Assembly: GCA_020633315.1 (NCBI GenBank)
Contig: JACKDV010000005.1
Span: 62,001 to 126,000 of the forward strand
Length of the DNA: 64,000 nucleotides
Direction of reading: 5' to 3'
DNA from: Myxococcales bacterium
GTDB lineage: Bacteria > Myxococcota_A > Polyangia > Nannocystales > Nannocystaceae
Shown: piece after piece, positions 27,353-39,364 of the stretch
Numbering within the stretch: position 1 is the first letter of the stretch
How the letters are laid out: the number at the start of each line of letters is the position of its first letter
The notes under the pieces: generated by a model
Database searches by the model: none
Seen by the model: only the letters and a program-made list of their open reading frames with translations
Told to the model about the DNA's origin: nothing
Translations under genes and position numbers: made by a program

Positions 27353-28187
27353 CCGCCGTCTGCGCCTCCGCCTCCTCGTCCTCCTCGTGGGGGCCGTCGG
27401 TGTCAATGTCACTGCGCCCATCGCACAAGCCGCGGTAAGCGCAGCGGAGCCGGCCGAGCTCGTCGCCGCGGTTCGCGACATCGACGACGGCGTGGACCGC
27501 AAGGCCAAGGTGACCATGGTGATCGTCGACGAGTCCGGGAAGAAGCGGACGCGCGAATTCGCCTACGCCAGCATGGACGTCGCCTCCTCCGACTCGAAGA
27601 CGCCAGAGGAGATGCGGATGATCCACATGGAGTCGCCCAAGAACGTGGCCGGCACCTCCTTCCTCATCCACTCGTACCGCGAGCAGGACGACAAGGACGA
27701 CGATCAGTGGGTCTTCCTCCCGGCGCTCCGCCAGACCCGTCAGATCTCCACCACCGACAAGGACGGAGCCTTCGTCGGTAGTGACTTTGCGATGGCGGAT
27801 CTCGAGCGCGTCCACGTCCGCGAGTTCAGCTACCGCTCCCTCCCCGACGCCAAGGTGGGCGACAAGGACTGCTACGTCATCGAGGGCACCGCGATCGACA
27901 AGAAGATCGAGCGCAAGACCGGCTACTCGAAGAAGGTGATGTACATCTGGAAGGACCACCCCGTGATCCTCCAGAACGACTTCTTCGACAAGAAGGGGCG
28001 GATGGTCAAGCAGTACTTCGCCCTGCGGGTGGAGAAGGTGGACGACAAGTGGTCCACCACTCAGATGAAGATGAAGCGGGCGGACTCGAATCGAGAGACG
28101 TACCTCATCTGGGAGAACCTCGAGTACGACGTGGGCCTGCAGTCCTCGGAGTTCGACGTCGGCTCCCTGGCCTGGTCCAGCAACTAG
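27336..28187 (+). CDS. LolA-like outer membrane lipoprotein-sorting protein
   Basis: The 283 aa protein starts at a GTG that overlaps the RND gene by 17 nt. A signal peptide covers about residues 1-33 (RLRLLVLLVGAVGV...AQAA). The mature protein has the LolA/COG2834 pattern: alternating strands with PKNVAGTSFLIHSY, QWVFLPALRQTRQI and VMYIWKDHPVILQND. Such proteins bind lipid or lipid-like ligands in the periplasm. Paired with the MMPL transporter and the beta-barrel it likely shuttles the exported compound. This variant family is distinct from housekeeping LolA, which is encoded elsewhere in genomes. Confidence 0.9.
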   Translation: MNSSSNRRLRLRLLVLLVGAVGVNVTAPIAQAAVSAAEPAELVAAVRDIDDGVDRKAKVTMVIVDESGKKRTREFAYASMDVASSDSKTPEEMRMIHMESPKNVAGTSFLIHSYREQDDKDDDQWVFLPALRQTRQISTTDKDGAFVGSDFAMADLERVHVREFSYRSLPDAKVGDKDCYVIEGTAIDKKIERKTGYSKKVMYIWKDHPVILQNDFFDKKGRMVKQYFALRVEKVDDKWSTTQMKMKRADSNRETYLIWENLEYDVGLQSSEFDVGSLAWSSN

Positions 28188-28250
28188 TCGCCCGCAGCGA
28201 GGATCGGGCCCCCGACGGGGGGCCTCCGGTCCCGCCGCCTGGGCACGCCA

Positions 28251-29780
<1,530 letters not shown>

Positions 29781-29864
29781 TCGAGCTCGTGGGCTCGCTC
29801 CGGGGCCGTGGCGCCAGCGTTGTCCTGGTCGACCAGATGGTGATAGGCTCCAGGAGCGCCCTGC

Positions 29865-30995
<1,131 letters not shown>

Positions 30996-31113
30996 ATCCC
31001 CGGCTCCCCCAGGGAGTGAGCGATTGCGAGCAAGCCGCGTGGCCTCGGAATCGACGCACGAGACCTGCGATTCGCCCATGCCACCGGTAGATCGCGGTGG
31101 TATACAAGAGGCG

Positions 31114-31488
31114 ATGTCCTCCACCTCGACCTCGGACGCCATCTCGGACCCCCTCATGGCCGGAGCGCTCTCCCTCACCGAGAACGCGGCCGCCAAGGTG
31201 CAGGAGATCCGCACCGCCGAGAGCATCGAGCAAACGCACGCGCTCCGCGTGAAGGTCATCGGCGGGGGATGCTCAGGCTTCCAGTACGACCTCTTCTTCG
31301 ACGAGCAGGTCGACGGGGACTACCGCTTCCAGAGCAACGAGGTCGACATCGTCTGCGATCAGATGAGCTTCATGTACCTCATGGGCACCTCGATCGACTA
31401 CGTCGAAGGCCTCCAGGGCTCGGGCTTCAAGTTCGTCAATCCCAACACGACCGGGACCTGCGGTTGTGGCTCGTCGTTCTCCGTCTGA
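31114..31488 (+). CDS. A-type Fe-S cluster carrier (HesB/IscA/ErpA family)
   Basis: The 124 aa protein carries the three invariant cysteines: Cys53 (GGGCSGFQYD), Cys116 and Cys118 (TCGCGSSFSV). It delivers Fe-S clusters to apo-enzymes in the cytoplasm. The frame is open upstream to 31024, but AGAGG just before ATG 31114 and family length favour the shorter form. Nearby clients could include the radical SAM enzyme and the two aconitase-family enzymes, all Fe-S dependent. Confidence 0.93.
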   Translation: MSSTSTSDAISDPLMAGALSLTENAAAKVQEIRTAESIEQTHALRVKVIGGGCSGFQYDLFFDEQVDGDYRFQSNEVDIVCDQMSFMYLMGTSIDYVEGLQGSGFKFVNPNTTGTCGCGSSFSV

Positions 31489-31576
31489 GCCCACCACGCC
31501 CTCGGGGCCACCCGGGGGAACGAAGCCCGTCGAGGGCCGGCTCGGCGACCACCCTTGAGCCGGCCGGGATCGACGG

Positions 31577-32503
31577 ATGAGCGACCCAATTCGCGAGCGC
31601 GCGGCGATTCGCCTGGTCCTCCTCGCGACGGTCGCGGTGGCGTTCAAGGGGATCTTCGCCAAGCTGGCGTACCTCGAGGGGGGCAACCCCGCGACGGTGC
31701 TCGTGCTTCGCATGCTGATGGCGACCCCCATCTTCTGGCTGATGGCGGCGAGCCGCTCGGCGCCCCGAGAGCCCATCCGGCCCAAGGACATCGCGCGGGC
31801 GTTGACGGCGGGCATGCTGTTCTTCGTGTCGGCGCTCGCCGACTTCTCGGCCATCGACTACCTCGGGGTGGGCCCGTCGCGGCTGGTGCTGTTCACCTAC
31901 CCGATGGTTCTCTTCGTCCTCGAGGCGATCCGCGACCGCCGGTGGCCCCCGCGACGGCTGATCGCGAGCTTCGCCGTGGCGTGGGCCGGCCTGGCCCTGC
32001 TGCTCGATACCTCCGCGCCGAGCTCGAGCCTCGCCGAGGGGCTGCCGCTCTCCATCATGGCCGCGGTGGGGTACTCGCTGTACCTGCACATCGGCGAGCC
32101 CGTGCTCGCCCGGGTCGGCACCCGCCGCTACAACGCATGGTCGCAGACCGGCGCCCTCCTCCCCATCCTCGTCGTCGTCCCCATGCTCGACGTCGACTTC
32201 GGGCCGCCGCCGGCCGTCGTCACCTGGACGGCGGTGATGGTCGTCGTGTCCACCGTCCTTCCGTTCCTGCTCCTGTTCGAGGGGATCCGCCGGACCGGGG
32301 CCGGCTTCGCCTCGCTCATCACCCTGGTCGGACCCGTGGTGACCGTGGCCGCCGCGTGGGTGCTGTTCGACGAGATCCTGGACCCGCAACAGCTGTGGGG
32401 CATGGTGCTGGTGCTGGGGGCCATCGCGCTCGTCCGCCGCTGGGGCCCGCGCTCGCGCTCGTCTCCCGGCCCGGAGCTCGAGTCGTCGAAGGCCTCCCGC
32501 TGA
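31577..32503 (+). CDS. EamA/DMT-family transporter
   Basis: The 308 aa protein has ten predicted TM helices in two five-helix repeats, as expected for drug/metabolite transporters (for example VLRMLMATPIFWLMAA, RLVLFTYPMVLFVLEAI, ASLITLVGPVVTVAAAWVL). Many EamA proteins export amino acids or metabolites. It follows the Fe-S carrier by 88 nt on the same strand. No substrate can be named. Confidence 0.9.
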   Translation: MSDPIRERAAIRLVLLATVAVAFKGIFAKLAYLEGGNPATVLVLRMLMATPIFWLMAASRSAPREPIRPKDIARALTAGMLFFVSALADFSAIDYLGVGPSRLVLFTYPMVLFVLEAIRDRRWPPRRLIASFAVAWAGLALLLDTSAPSSSLAEGLPLSIMAAVGYSLYLHIGEPVLARVGTRRYNAWSQTGALLPILVVVPMLDVDFGPPPAVVTWTAVMVVVSTVLPFLLLFEGIRRTGAGFASLITLVGPVVTVAAAWVLFDEILDPQQLWGMVLVLGAIALVRRWGPRSRSSPGPELESSKASR

Positions 32504-32627
32504 CCGCCGGTCCTCGACCGCGAGCGTCGCGAGCCGCCCCTCCCAGCCGAGCGAGGACGCGGAGACCCGGGAGATCCCACACACCCCGGCCCGGCCGCGT
32601 CACGCGACCCGCGGCTATCCTGCGCCG

Positions 32628-33818
32628 ATGAGCCCGCCCCCGCTGTCGCTGCTGCGCGGCGCCTCGCTGTTCGCCCCCGAGCCGCTCGGGCGATGCGACC
32701 TGCTGTGCGGCGGCGGCCGCATCCTCGCCATCGCCAAGCACCTCCCCGAGCTCCCCCCGGAGCTGGGAACCGAGGTCATCGAGCTCGAGGGCGCCACCGT
32801 GATCCCCGGCCTGCTCGATGCCCACGTGCACGTGACCGGCGGAGGCGGCGAGGCGGGCCCCGCCAGCCGCGTGCCGCCGCTTCGGCTCGAGGATCTCTCC
32901 GCCGCGGGCGTCACCACGGTGGTGGGCCTGCTGGGCACCGACGGCACCACCCGCACCATGCGAGAGCTGGTGGCCCGCACCTACGGCCTGCGCGAGGAGG
33001 GCCTGAGCGCGTACTGCTGGACGGGCAGCTACGAGCTGCCCGTCAAGACCCTCACCGGATCGGTCCGCGACGACATGGCCTTCGTGGAGCCGATCGTGGG
33101 CGTGGGCGAGCTGGCCATCAGCGACCACCGCAGCTCTCAGCCCACCCTCGACGAGCTCCTGCGCGTGGCCGCCGACGTCCACGTGGGCGGCATGATGACG
33201 GGCAAGGCCGGCGTGCTGCACCTGCACCTGGGCGACGGCGAGCGCGGCCTCGAGCTGGTGCGCCGTGCTATGGCCAGCAGCGAGCTGCCCGCGCGCGTCT
33301 TCCATCCCACCCACGTCAACCGTCGCGAGGAGCTGTGGGCCGAGGCGCGGGCGCTCGCCCGCGGCGGCGACCTGGCCCGGATCCCCTGTGTCGACGTGAC
33401 CGCCTTCCCCCCCGAGGACGACGACGATGGCGTGCCCGCGGCCGAGGCGATCGCCGCCTGGCTGCGCGAGGGCCTGCCCCCCACCCGCCTCACCTGCTCG
33501 TCCGATGGCGGCGGCTGCATGCCCTGCTTCGACGCCGAGGGGAGGATCGCCAGCTTCGGGGTGGGGCGAGCCACCACCTTGCTGCAGACCCTGCGCCGCG
33601 CCGTCACCGAGCTCGAGCTGCCGCTGGCGGCGGTGCTCCCCGCGTTCACCCGCAACGTGGCCGACCTGCTGCGCCTGCCCGCCAAGGGCCGACTGGCGGT
33701 GGGGAGCGACGCCGACCTGGTCGTGCTCGACGCGGATCTGGCTCCTCGGGGCGTCCTGGCCCGCGGCCGCTGGCTGGTCCGTGAAGGTGAGATCGTGCAC
33801 CGAGGTCCCTTCGCCTGA
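32628..33818 (+). CDS. iadA: Isoaspartyl dipeptidase (IadA)
   Basis: The 396 aa protein is an amidohydrolase-superfamily enzyme matching IadA along its length. It has DAHVHVTGGGGEAGPASR, VVGLLGTDGTTRTMREL, LSAYCWTGSYELP, AISDHRSSQP, GKAGVLHLHLGD, FHPTHVNRR and SSDGGG. At the position of the carboxylated lysine bridging the two zincs in the E. coli enzyme (GVKCAISDHRS) this protein has Glu (GVGELAISDHRS), which could bridge the metals directly, as in other amidohydrolase subtypes. It splits beta-aspartyl dipeptides. Followed by cyanophycinase and cyanophycin synthetase genes, its job here is most likely hydrolysis of the beta-Asp-Arg released from cyanophycin. Confidence 0.92.
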   Translation: MSPPPLSLLRGASLFAPEPLGRCDLLCGGGRILAIAKHLPELPPELGTEVIELEGATVIPGLLDAHVHVTGGGGEAGPASRVPPLRLEDLSAAGVTTVVGLLGTDGTTRTMRELVARTYGLREEGLSAYCWTGSYELPVKTLTGSVRDDMAFVEPIVGVGELAISDHRSSQPTLDELLRVAADVHVGGMMTGKAGVLHLHLGDGERGLELVRRAMASSELPARVFHPTHVNRREELWAEARALARGGDLARIPCVDVTAFPPEDDDDGVPAAEAIAAWLREGLPPTRLTCSSDGGGCMPCFDAEGRIASFGVGRATTLLQTLRRAVTELELPLAAVLPAFTRNVADLLRLPAKGRLAVGSDADLVVLDADLAPRGVLARGRWLVREGEIVHRGPFA

Positions 33819-33873
33819 CCGCAGCACGCGCTCCCTTGTCCCCACGCGGAAATCGGGCGACACATCCGCTCCC

Positions 33874-34710
33874 ATGGCGCCAGCAAAGGTCGAGGACCAC
33901 GCCGAGCGAGGATGGATCGTCCCCGTGGGCGGAGCCGAGGACAAGGACGGCAACCCCGTCATCCTCCAGCGCTTCGTCGAGCTCAGCGGCGGGGCGCGAG
34001 CCCGGATCGCGATCATCCCCACCGCCTCGATGCTCGAGACCACCGGGGCTCGCTACGAGCAGATCTTCGCCGGCCTGGGCGCGGGTCAGGCCCGGGCGCT
34101 CGACTACCGGCGCCGCGACGACGCCCACGATCCACAGCGCCTGGCCTGGCTGCGCGAGGCCACCGGCATCTTCCTCACCGGCGGCAACCAGCTGCGGATC
34201 TCCACCATCCTCGGGGGCACCGACGTGGCCCGGGCGATCCGCCGCGCCAACGCCAGCGGGATCCCGGTGGGCGGCACCTCGGCCGGCGCCGCGATCCTCT
34301 CCGAGCACATGATCGCCTTCGGCCGCTCGGGCAGCACCCCGATCGCGGGCGGCGTGTCGCTGGCCCCCGGCTTCGGCCTCACCAACCGCGTGGTGATCGA
34401 TCAGCACTTCCGCGAGCGCGACCGCCTGGGCCGCTTGCTCGCCGCGCTGGCCTACAACCCCTTCGCCGTGGGCATCGGCCTCGACGAGGACACCGCGGCC
34501 TTCATCGATCCCAACGACGTGCTGCAGGTGGTCGGGCGCGGCTCGATCACCATCCTCGACGCCAGCCGCCTCGAGCACTCGAGCATGGGCTCGGCCGAGG
34601 ACGGCGACAGCATCTGCATCACCGGCATCAAGCTCCACGTGATCACGGACGGGGGCTCGTACGACCTCCACCGCCGCATCGCCACTCCCCCGCCCTCCAC
34701 CATCGACTGA
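33874..34710 (+). CDS. cphB: Cyanophycinase
   Basis: The 278 aa protein is a serine peptidase of family S51. The nucleophile is Ser136 in GGTSAGAAI, with GIFLTGGNQLRI before it and IDQHFRERDRLGRLL and GIGLDEDTA after it, all typical of CphB. It degrades cyanophycin (multi-L-arginyl-poly-L-aspartate) to beta-Asp-Arg dipeptides in the cytoplasm. ATG 33874 fits family length. It is 55 nt after iadA and 18 nt before the synthetase gene, giving a synthesis-and-turnover module. Confidence 0.95.
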   Translation: MAPAKVEDHAERGWIVPVGGAEDKDGNPVILQRFVELSGGARARIAIIPTASMLETTGARYEQIFAGLGAGQARALDYRRRDDAHDPQRLAWLREATGIFLTGGNQLRISTILGGTDVARAIRRANASGIPVGGTSAGAAILSEHMIAFGRSGSTPIAGGVSLAPGFGLTNRVVIDQHFRERDRLGRLLAALAYNPFAVGIGLDEDTAAFIDPNDVLQVVGRGSITILDASRLEHSSMGSAEDGDSICITGIKLHVITDGGSYDLHRRIATPPPSTID

Positions 34711-34728
34711 GGGCCACGGATCGCCACC

Positions 34729-37596
34729 ATGAAGATCCTCGAGCAACGCATCTATCGCGGCCCCAACCTCTACGCTCGCTTCCCCGTGATCCGCTTCACC
34801 GTGGACCTGGGCGAGCTGGAGCAGTGGCCCTCGGCCCGCATCCCGGGCTTCGTGGAGGGCCTGCTGGGGCGCCTGCCCTCGCTGCACGAGCACACCTGCT
34901 CGTACGGCAGCGCGGGCGGGTTCGTGCGGCGCCTGCGAGAGGACGAGGGCACCTGGCTGGGGCACGTGCTCGAGCACGTGGCGATCGAGATCCAGAACCT
35001 CGCGGGGGCCGAGGTGAGCTTCGGCAAGACCCGCGGCACCGGGCGCCTCGGCGAGTACCACGTGGTCTACCAGTACGAGGAGGAGCGCGTGGGCGTGGAG
35101 GCGGGGCACCTGGCCCTGCAGCTGCTGCTGTCGCTGCTGCCCGAGTCGCTGCGCCCGCGCGAGCCCGAGGCGCCGGCCGAGCCCGAGCCCCCGCTCGACT
35201 TCACCTTCGAGCTGGCCGACCTCATCGAGCTGGCCCAGCGCCGCCAGCTCGGCCCCTCCACCGGCTCGCTGGCGCGGGCCGCCGACGCGCGCGGGATCCC
35301 GTGGCTGCGGCTCAACGACTACTCGCTGGTGCAGCTCGGGCACGGGCGCTACCAGAAGCGGATCCAGGCCACGGTGACCTCGGAGACCCGTCACATCGCG
35401 GTCGAGATCGCCTCGGACAAGGAAGAGACCAACCGCATCCTGGGCGACCTGGGGCTGCCGGTCCCGCGCCAGCACCTGGTGAGCCGTGCCGAGCGGGCCA
35501 TCGAGGCGGCTCGGCGCCTGGGCTACCCGGTGGTGCTCAAGCCGCTCGACGCCAACCACGGCCGCGGCGTGTCGATCAACCTGCGCGACGACGAGGCGGT
35601 GCGCCAGGCCTTCGACAAGGCGGCCGAGCACTCGAGCACGGTGATCGTGGAGACCTACCTCGAGGGCTTCGACCACCGCATGCTGGTGGTCGACGGGCGA
35701 CTGGTCGCGGTGGCCAAGCGGATCCCCGGCCACGTGGTGGGCGACGGCGAGAGCACCATCGAGCAGCTCGTGGAGCGGATCAACCAGGACCCGCGCCGCG
35801 GCATCGGGCACGAGAAGGTGCTCACCCGCATCGAGCTCGACCACCAGGCGCGGCGCCTGCTCGCCCTCGCCGGCAAAGACCCCCGCAGCGTGCTCCCGGC
35901 CGGCGAGGTGTTCTACCTGCGCTCCACCGGCAACCTCAGCACCGGCGGCACCGCGATCGACATGACCGACGCGGTGCACCCCGACAACCGCGAGATGGCG
36001 GTCCGGGCCGCGCAGGCCATCGGCCTCGACGTGGCGGGCATCGACTTCATCACCCCCGACATCAGCCGCTCGTACCGCGAGGCGGGCGGGGGCATCTGCG
36101 AGGTCAACGCGGCCCCCGGCTTCCGCATGCACGTGGCCCCCACCGAGGGCAAGCCGCGCGACGTGGCCGGGCCGGTGATCGACATGCTGTTCCCGCCGGG
36201 CACGCCCTCGCGGATCCCCATCGTCTCGATCACGGGCACCAACGGCAAGACCACCACCAGCCGCATGGTGGCGCACATCCTCAAGATGTCGGGGCACACG
36301 GTGGGGCTGTGCACCACCGACGGCGTCTACATCGACGGCGAGCGCACCGTGGTCGGCGACATGACCGGCCCCGTCTCGGCCCAGATGGTGCTGCGCGATC
36401 CCACGGTGGACGCGGCGGTGCTCGAGACGGCCCGCGGCGGCCTGCTGCGCTCGGGGCTGGGCTACCGCACCAACGACGTGGGCGCGGTGCTCAACGTCTC
36501 GGGCGACCACCTGGGCCTGGGCGGCATCGACACGGTGGAGCAGCTCGCCGACCTCAAGCGCATCGTGGTCGAGGTGAGCACCCGCTGCGCCGTGCTCAAC
36601 GCCGACGACGAGCTGTGCCTGCGCATGGCCGACCACAGCTCGGCCGAGCGCATCGCCTACGTGACCACCAACCCGCGCCACGACCTGGTGCGCGAGCACA
36701 TCCAGGCCGGCGGGGTGGCCTGCGTGCTCGAGGAGGGCATGAACGGGCAGATGATCACGATCTACGACAACGGCACCCACGTGCCGCTGCTGTGGACGCA
36801 CCTCATCCCGGCCACCCTCGAGGGCAAGGCCCGCTTCAACGTGATCAACGCGATGTTCGCCGCGCTGGTCACCTGGGCGATGGGCACCAAGATCGAGAAC
36901 ATCCGCGTGGGCCTGCGCACCTTCGACACCACCTTCTTCCAGGCCCCCGGGCGCCTCAACGTGTTCGACGGCCTGCCCTTCAAGGTGCTGCTCGACTACG
37001 CCCACAACCCGGCCGCGGTGGCGGCGATGGCCGAGACGGTGCGGCAGCTCGACGTCGCCGGCGAGCGGGTGTGCGTGCTGTCGGCCCCCGGCGACCGACG
37101 CGACGAGGACGTCGATGCCATCGCCCGGGCCGCCGCGACCGCCTTCGATCGCATCATCCTGCGCTCCGACGACGACCGCCGCGGGCGCGAGGCGGGCGAG
37201 ATCCCGGCGCTGCTGCGCAAGGGGCTGCTCGCGGCCGGGATGGCCGACGATCGCATCGTGCACGTGGAGGAAGAGGAGGCAGCGGTCGACGCCGGCCTGC
37301 GCCTGGCCAAGGCGGGCGACCTGCTGGTGATCTTCGGCGACGACATCACCCGCTGCTGGAAGCAGGTGATCTACTTCGGCGGGGGTCCCCGCGAGCAGAC
37401 CGAGGTCGGCCGCCTCGTCTCCGGCCCGATCCCGGTGGCCCAGGTGCTGCCCACGCCGGAGCCCGTCTCCACCGATCTGGTCGACGAGGCCTCCGAGCCC
37501 GTGCACGACGATCGGCCCCGCCTGCACCAGCGCGCCACCAGCCGCCTGGTGGTCGATGCCCGCGGCGCTCGCATGGCCCGCGAGCGCAACGACTGA
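34729..37596 (+). CDS. cphA: Cyanophycin synthetase
   Basis: The 955 aa protein has the full CphA architecture. Residues about 1-160 are the N-domain. About 215-475 is the ATP-grasp ligase that adds aspartate (YQKRIQATVTSETRHIAVEIA, KPLDANHGRGVS, EVNAAPGFRMH). About 490-860 is the Mur-ligase-like part that adds arginine to the aspartate side chain, with P-loop GTNGKTTTSRMV at 503 onward and DYAHNPAA later. A C-terminal tail of about 85 residues (PVAQVLPTPEPVSTD and beyond) makes it a little longer than the roughly 870-900 aa typical of cyanobacterial enzymes. The product is a nitrogen and carbon storage polymer. Confidence 0.96.
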   Translation: MKILEQRIYRGPNLYARFPVIRFTVDLGELEQWPSARIPGFVEGLLGRLPSLHEHTCSYGSAGGFVRRLREDEGTWLGHVLEHVAIEIQNLAGAEVSFGKTRGTGRLGEYHVVYQYEEERVGVEAGHLALQLLLSLLPESLRPREPEAPAEPEPPLDFTFELADLIELAQRRQLGPSTGSLARAADARGIPWLRLNDYSLVQLGHGRYQKRIQATVTSETRHIAVEIASDKEETNRILGDLGLPVPRQHLVSRAERAIEAARRLGYPVVLKPLDANHGRGVSINLRDDEAVRQAFDKAAEHSSTVIVETYLEGFDHRMLVVDGRLVAVAKRIPGHVVGDGESTIEQLVERINQDPRRGIGHEKVLTRIELDHQARRLLALAGKDPRSVLPAGEVFYLRSTGNLSTGGTAIDMTDAVHPDNREMAVRAAQAIGLDVAGIDFITPDISRSYREAGGGICEVNAAPGFRMHVAPTEGKPRDVAGPVIDMLFPPGTPSRIPIVSITGTNGKTTTSRMVAHILKMSGHTVGLCTTDGVYIDGERTVVGDMTGPVSAQMVLRDPTVDAAVLETARGGLLRSGLGYRTNDVGAVLNVSGDHLGLGGIDTVEQLADLKRIVVEVSTRCAVLNADDELCLRMADHSSAERIAYVTTNPRHDLVREHIQAGGVACVLEEGMNGQMITIYDNGTHVPLLWTHLIPATLEGKARFNVINAMFAALVTWAMGTKIENIRVGLRTFDTTFFQAPGRLNVFDGLPFKVLLDYAHNPAAVAAMAETVRQLDVAGERVCVLSAPGDRRDEDVDAIARAAATAFDRIILRSDDDRRGREAGEIPALLRKGLLAAGMADDRIVHVEEEEAAVDAGLRLAKAGDLLVIFGDDITRCWKQVIYFGGGPREQTEVGRLVSGPIPVAQVLPTPEPVSTDLVDEASEPVHDDRPRLHQRATSRLVVDARGARMARERND

Positions 37597-37648
37597 GCCG
37601 CTCCCCGCAGGGCCCTTGCTCCGACCCGGGCGGCGAGCGACGCGATGC

Positions 37649-38038
37649 TCAACCGAACAGCCGCGACAGCAAGCCCGGCTTGCGCTGGGATCGCTTGAGC
37701 AGCCACTCGCTCTTCTCGCCGAGGGTCTTGGCGGTCATGCGCCCCACCGAGCCGTCGACGATCTCGCCGTCGTGGATGAACAGGATGGTGGGCACGGCCC
37801 GGATGTTGAAGGGCTCGGCGAGCTCGGGGTGCGCCATCGTGTCGACCTTGCAGAAGCGCACCTCGCCGCGCTCGAACTGCGAGGCCACCTCGCTGAAGTC
37901 CCGCGCCATCGCCATGCACGGGCCGCAGGTGGGCGACCAGAAGTCGATCACCACCGTGCCCCCGCCCCGCGACATGATCGCCTCGACCTCCTCCTGGGAC
38001 TCGAGATCGTCGTAGGGAGCGCTGCCGTCGGCCGTCAT
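37649..38038 (-). CDS. Thioredoxin
   Basis: The 129 aa protein has the redox-active CGPC at Cys38-Cys41 (FWSPTCGPCM) and the cis-proline AVPT segment before FIHDGEIV. There is no signal peptide, so it is cytoplasmic. A basic C-terminal tail (KRSQRKPGLLSRLFG) extends beyond the minimal fold. It is convergent with cphA. Its specific partner is unknown. Confidence 0.95.
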   Translation of the reverse strand: MTADGSAPYDDLESQEEVEAIMSRGGGTVVIDFWSPTCGPCMAMARDFSEVASQFERGEVRFCKVDTMAHPELAEPFNIRAVPTILFIHDGEIVDGSVGRMTAKTLGEKSEWLLKRSQRKPGLLSRLFG

Positions 38039-38149
38039 CGTCCGAGGATCGTACCCACGGGTCCGACTCGGCCGAAACCAGGATTGCCCCGGTGGACACC
38101 CCTCATCCCATGAATCAGGGATCCACTTACATGCCGATGTGGGACGGAT

Positions 38150-39364
38150 CTACTCGAAGCGGAGGGCCTCGATGGGGTGGAGGTGCGCGGCCTTGCGCGC
38201 CGGGAACACCCCGAAGACCACGCCGACCACCACCGAGACGATCACGGCGAGCAGCGCGGCCATCGGCGGCAGCGTGAAGGGGATGCCGAGCATGCGGCTG
38301 GCCGCGTAGGAGCCGCCGGCCCCGATCAGCAGGCCCAGGATCCCGCCGAGCAGCGAGAGCACGACGGCCTCCACCAGGAACTGGGCCAGGATGTCGCGCG
38401 CCCGGGCGCCCACCGCCAGGCGGATCCCGATCTCCCGCGTCCGCTCGGTCACCGAGACCAGCATGATGTTCATGATCCCGATCCCGCCCACCAGCAGCGA
38501 GACCGCGGCCACCCCCGCCAGCAGCGAGGTGAGCACTCCGGTGACCGTGCCCATCAGGGCGATCAGCTCCCGCATGTCGCGGACGGTGAAGTCGTCCTCC
38601 TCGCCCTCGAGGATCCGCCGGCGCTGCCGCATGAGCGACTCCACCTGGGCCTTGGCCTCGTCGATGCGATCCTCGGAGACGGCCGAGAGCATCACCACCC
38701 CGATCTTGTCGTCGCCCATGATCCGCCGGGCGAAGGTGGAGGCGGGCATCAGCACCAGGTCGTCCTGATCCTGCCCGAAGGTCGAGGCCCCCTTGGCCTC
38801 GAGCACCCCGATCACGCGGCAGCTCGTCTCGTGCACCCGCATCTCGGCGCCCACCGGGTCGACCCCCGCGCCGAACAGCTCGTTGCGGATCGTCTCCCCG
38901 ATCACGCAGACCTTGGCCGCCTGGCGCTGGTCGTCATCGCTGAGGGTGCGCCCCAGCTCGGTGCCCCACTGGCGGATGTCGAAGTACTCGGCGGTGGTGC
39001 CCAGCAGGTTGGTGCTGCGGTTGCGCTCGCCCACCACCACCCGGGCCGAGCGCCCGTTGGAGCTGGCCGCGTAGCGCACCGCCGGACACTCGCGGTGGAT
39101 CGCCTCGAGGTCGGCCGGGGTGAACAGCGGCGCGCTGCGGTTGGGGCCGCCCATGCCGTGGGCCGAGCCCGGGATCATCATGAGCATGTTGCTGCCCAGC
39201 CCCGACAGCTCGCCGGTGACCAGCGCGGTGGCCCCCGTGCCCATCGACTGCATGATGATGACCGCGGCCACCCCGATCACCACGCCCAGGGTGGTCAGCA
39301 GCGAGCGCATCTTGGCCCGCAGCAGCGCGGCCACGGCCAGGCCGGTGGTGGTGGTGATCCTCAT
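38150..39364 (-). CDS. MacB-type ABC transporter permease
   Basis: The 404 aa protein has one N-terminal TM helix (residues about 20-45), a periplasmic MacB_PCD domain (about 50-270), and three C-terminal TM helices within an FtsX domain (about 285-400: GGIGIMNIMLVSVTERTREIGIRLAVGA and FGVFPARKAAHLHPIEALR). The ATPase is encoded separately just upstream with a 4-nt overlap, and a MacA-like adaptor precedes that. Together they form a tripartite export or mechanotransmission complex. No outer-membrane channel gene is adjacent. Confidence 0.93.
   Translation of the reverse strand: MRITTTTGLAVAALLRAKMRSLLTTLGVVIGVAAVIIMQSMGTGATALVTGELSGLGSNMLMMIPGSAHGMGGPNRSAPLFTPADLEAIHRECPAVRYAASSNGRSARVVVGERNRSTNLLGTTAEYFDIRQWGTELGRTLSDDDQRQAAKVCVIGETIRNELFGAGVDPVGAEMRVHETSCRVIGVLEAKGASTFGQDQDDLVLMPASTFARRIMGDDKIGVVMLSAVSEDRIDEAKAQVESLMRQRRRILEGEEDDFTVRDMRELIALMGTVTGVLTSLLAGVAAVSLLVGGIGIMNIMLVSVTERTREIGIRLAVGARARDILAQFLVEAVVLSLLGGILGLLIGAGGSYAASRMLGIPFTLPPMAALLAVIVSVVVGVVFGVFPARKAAHLHPIEALRFE

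Noticed and set aside
23435..27517. A 1360-codon minus-strand open frame across the YrdC and MMPL genes
   Set aside because: It has no motif, is rich in Arg/Asp/His, and lies opposite two well supported genes.
33646..38015. Very long open frames on both strands over the cyanophycin genes
   Set aside because: They are out-of-frame shadows of cphA and cphB; the real frames show full catalytic motifs.
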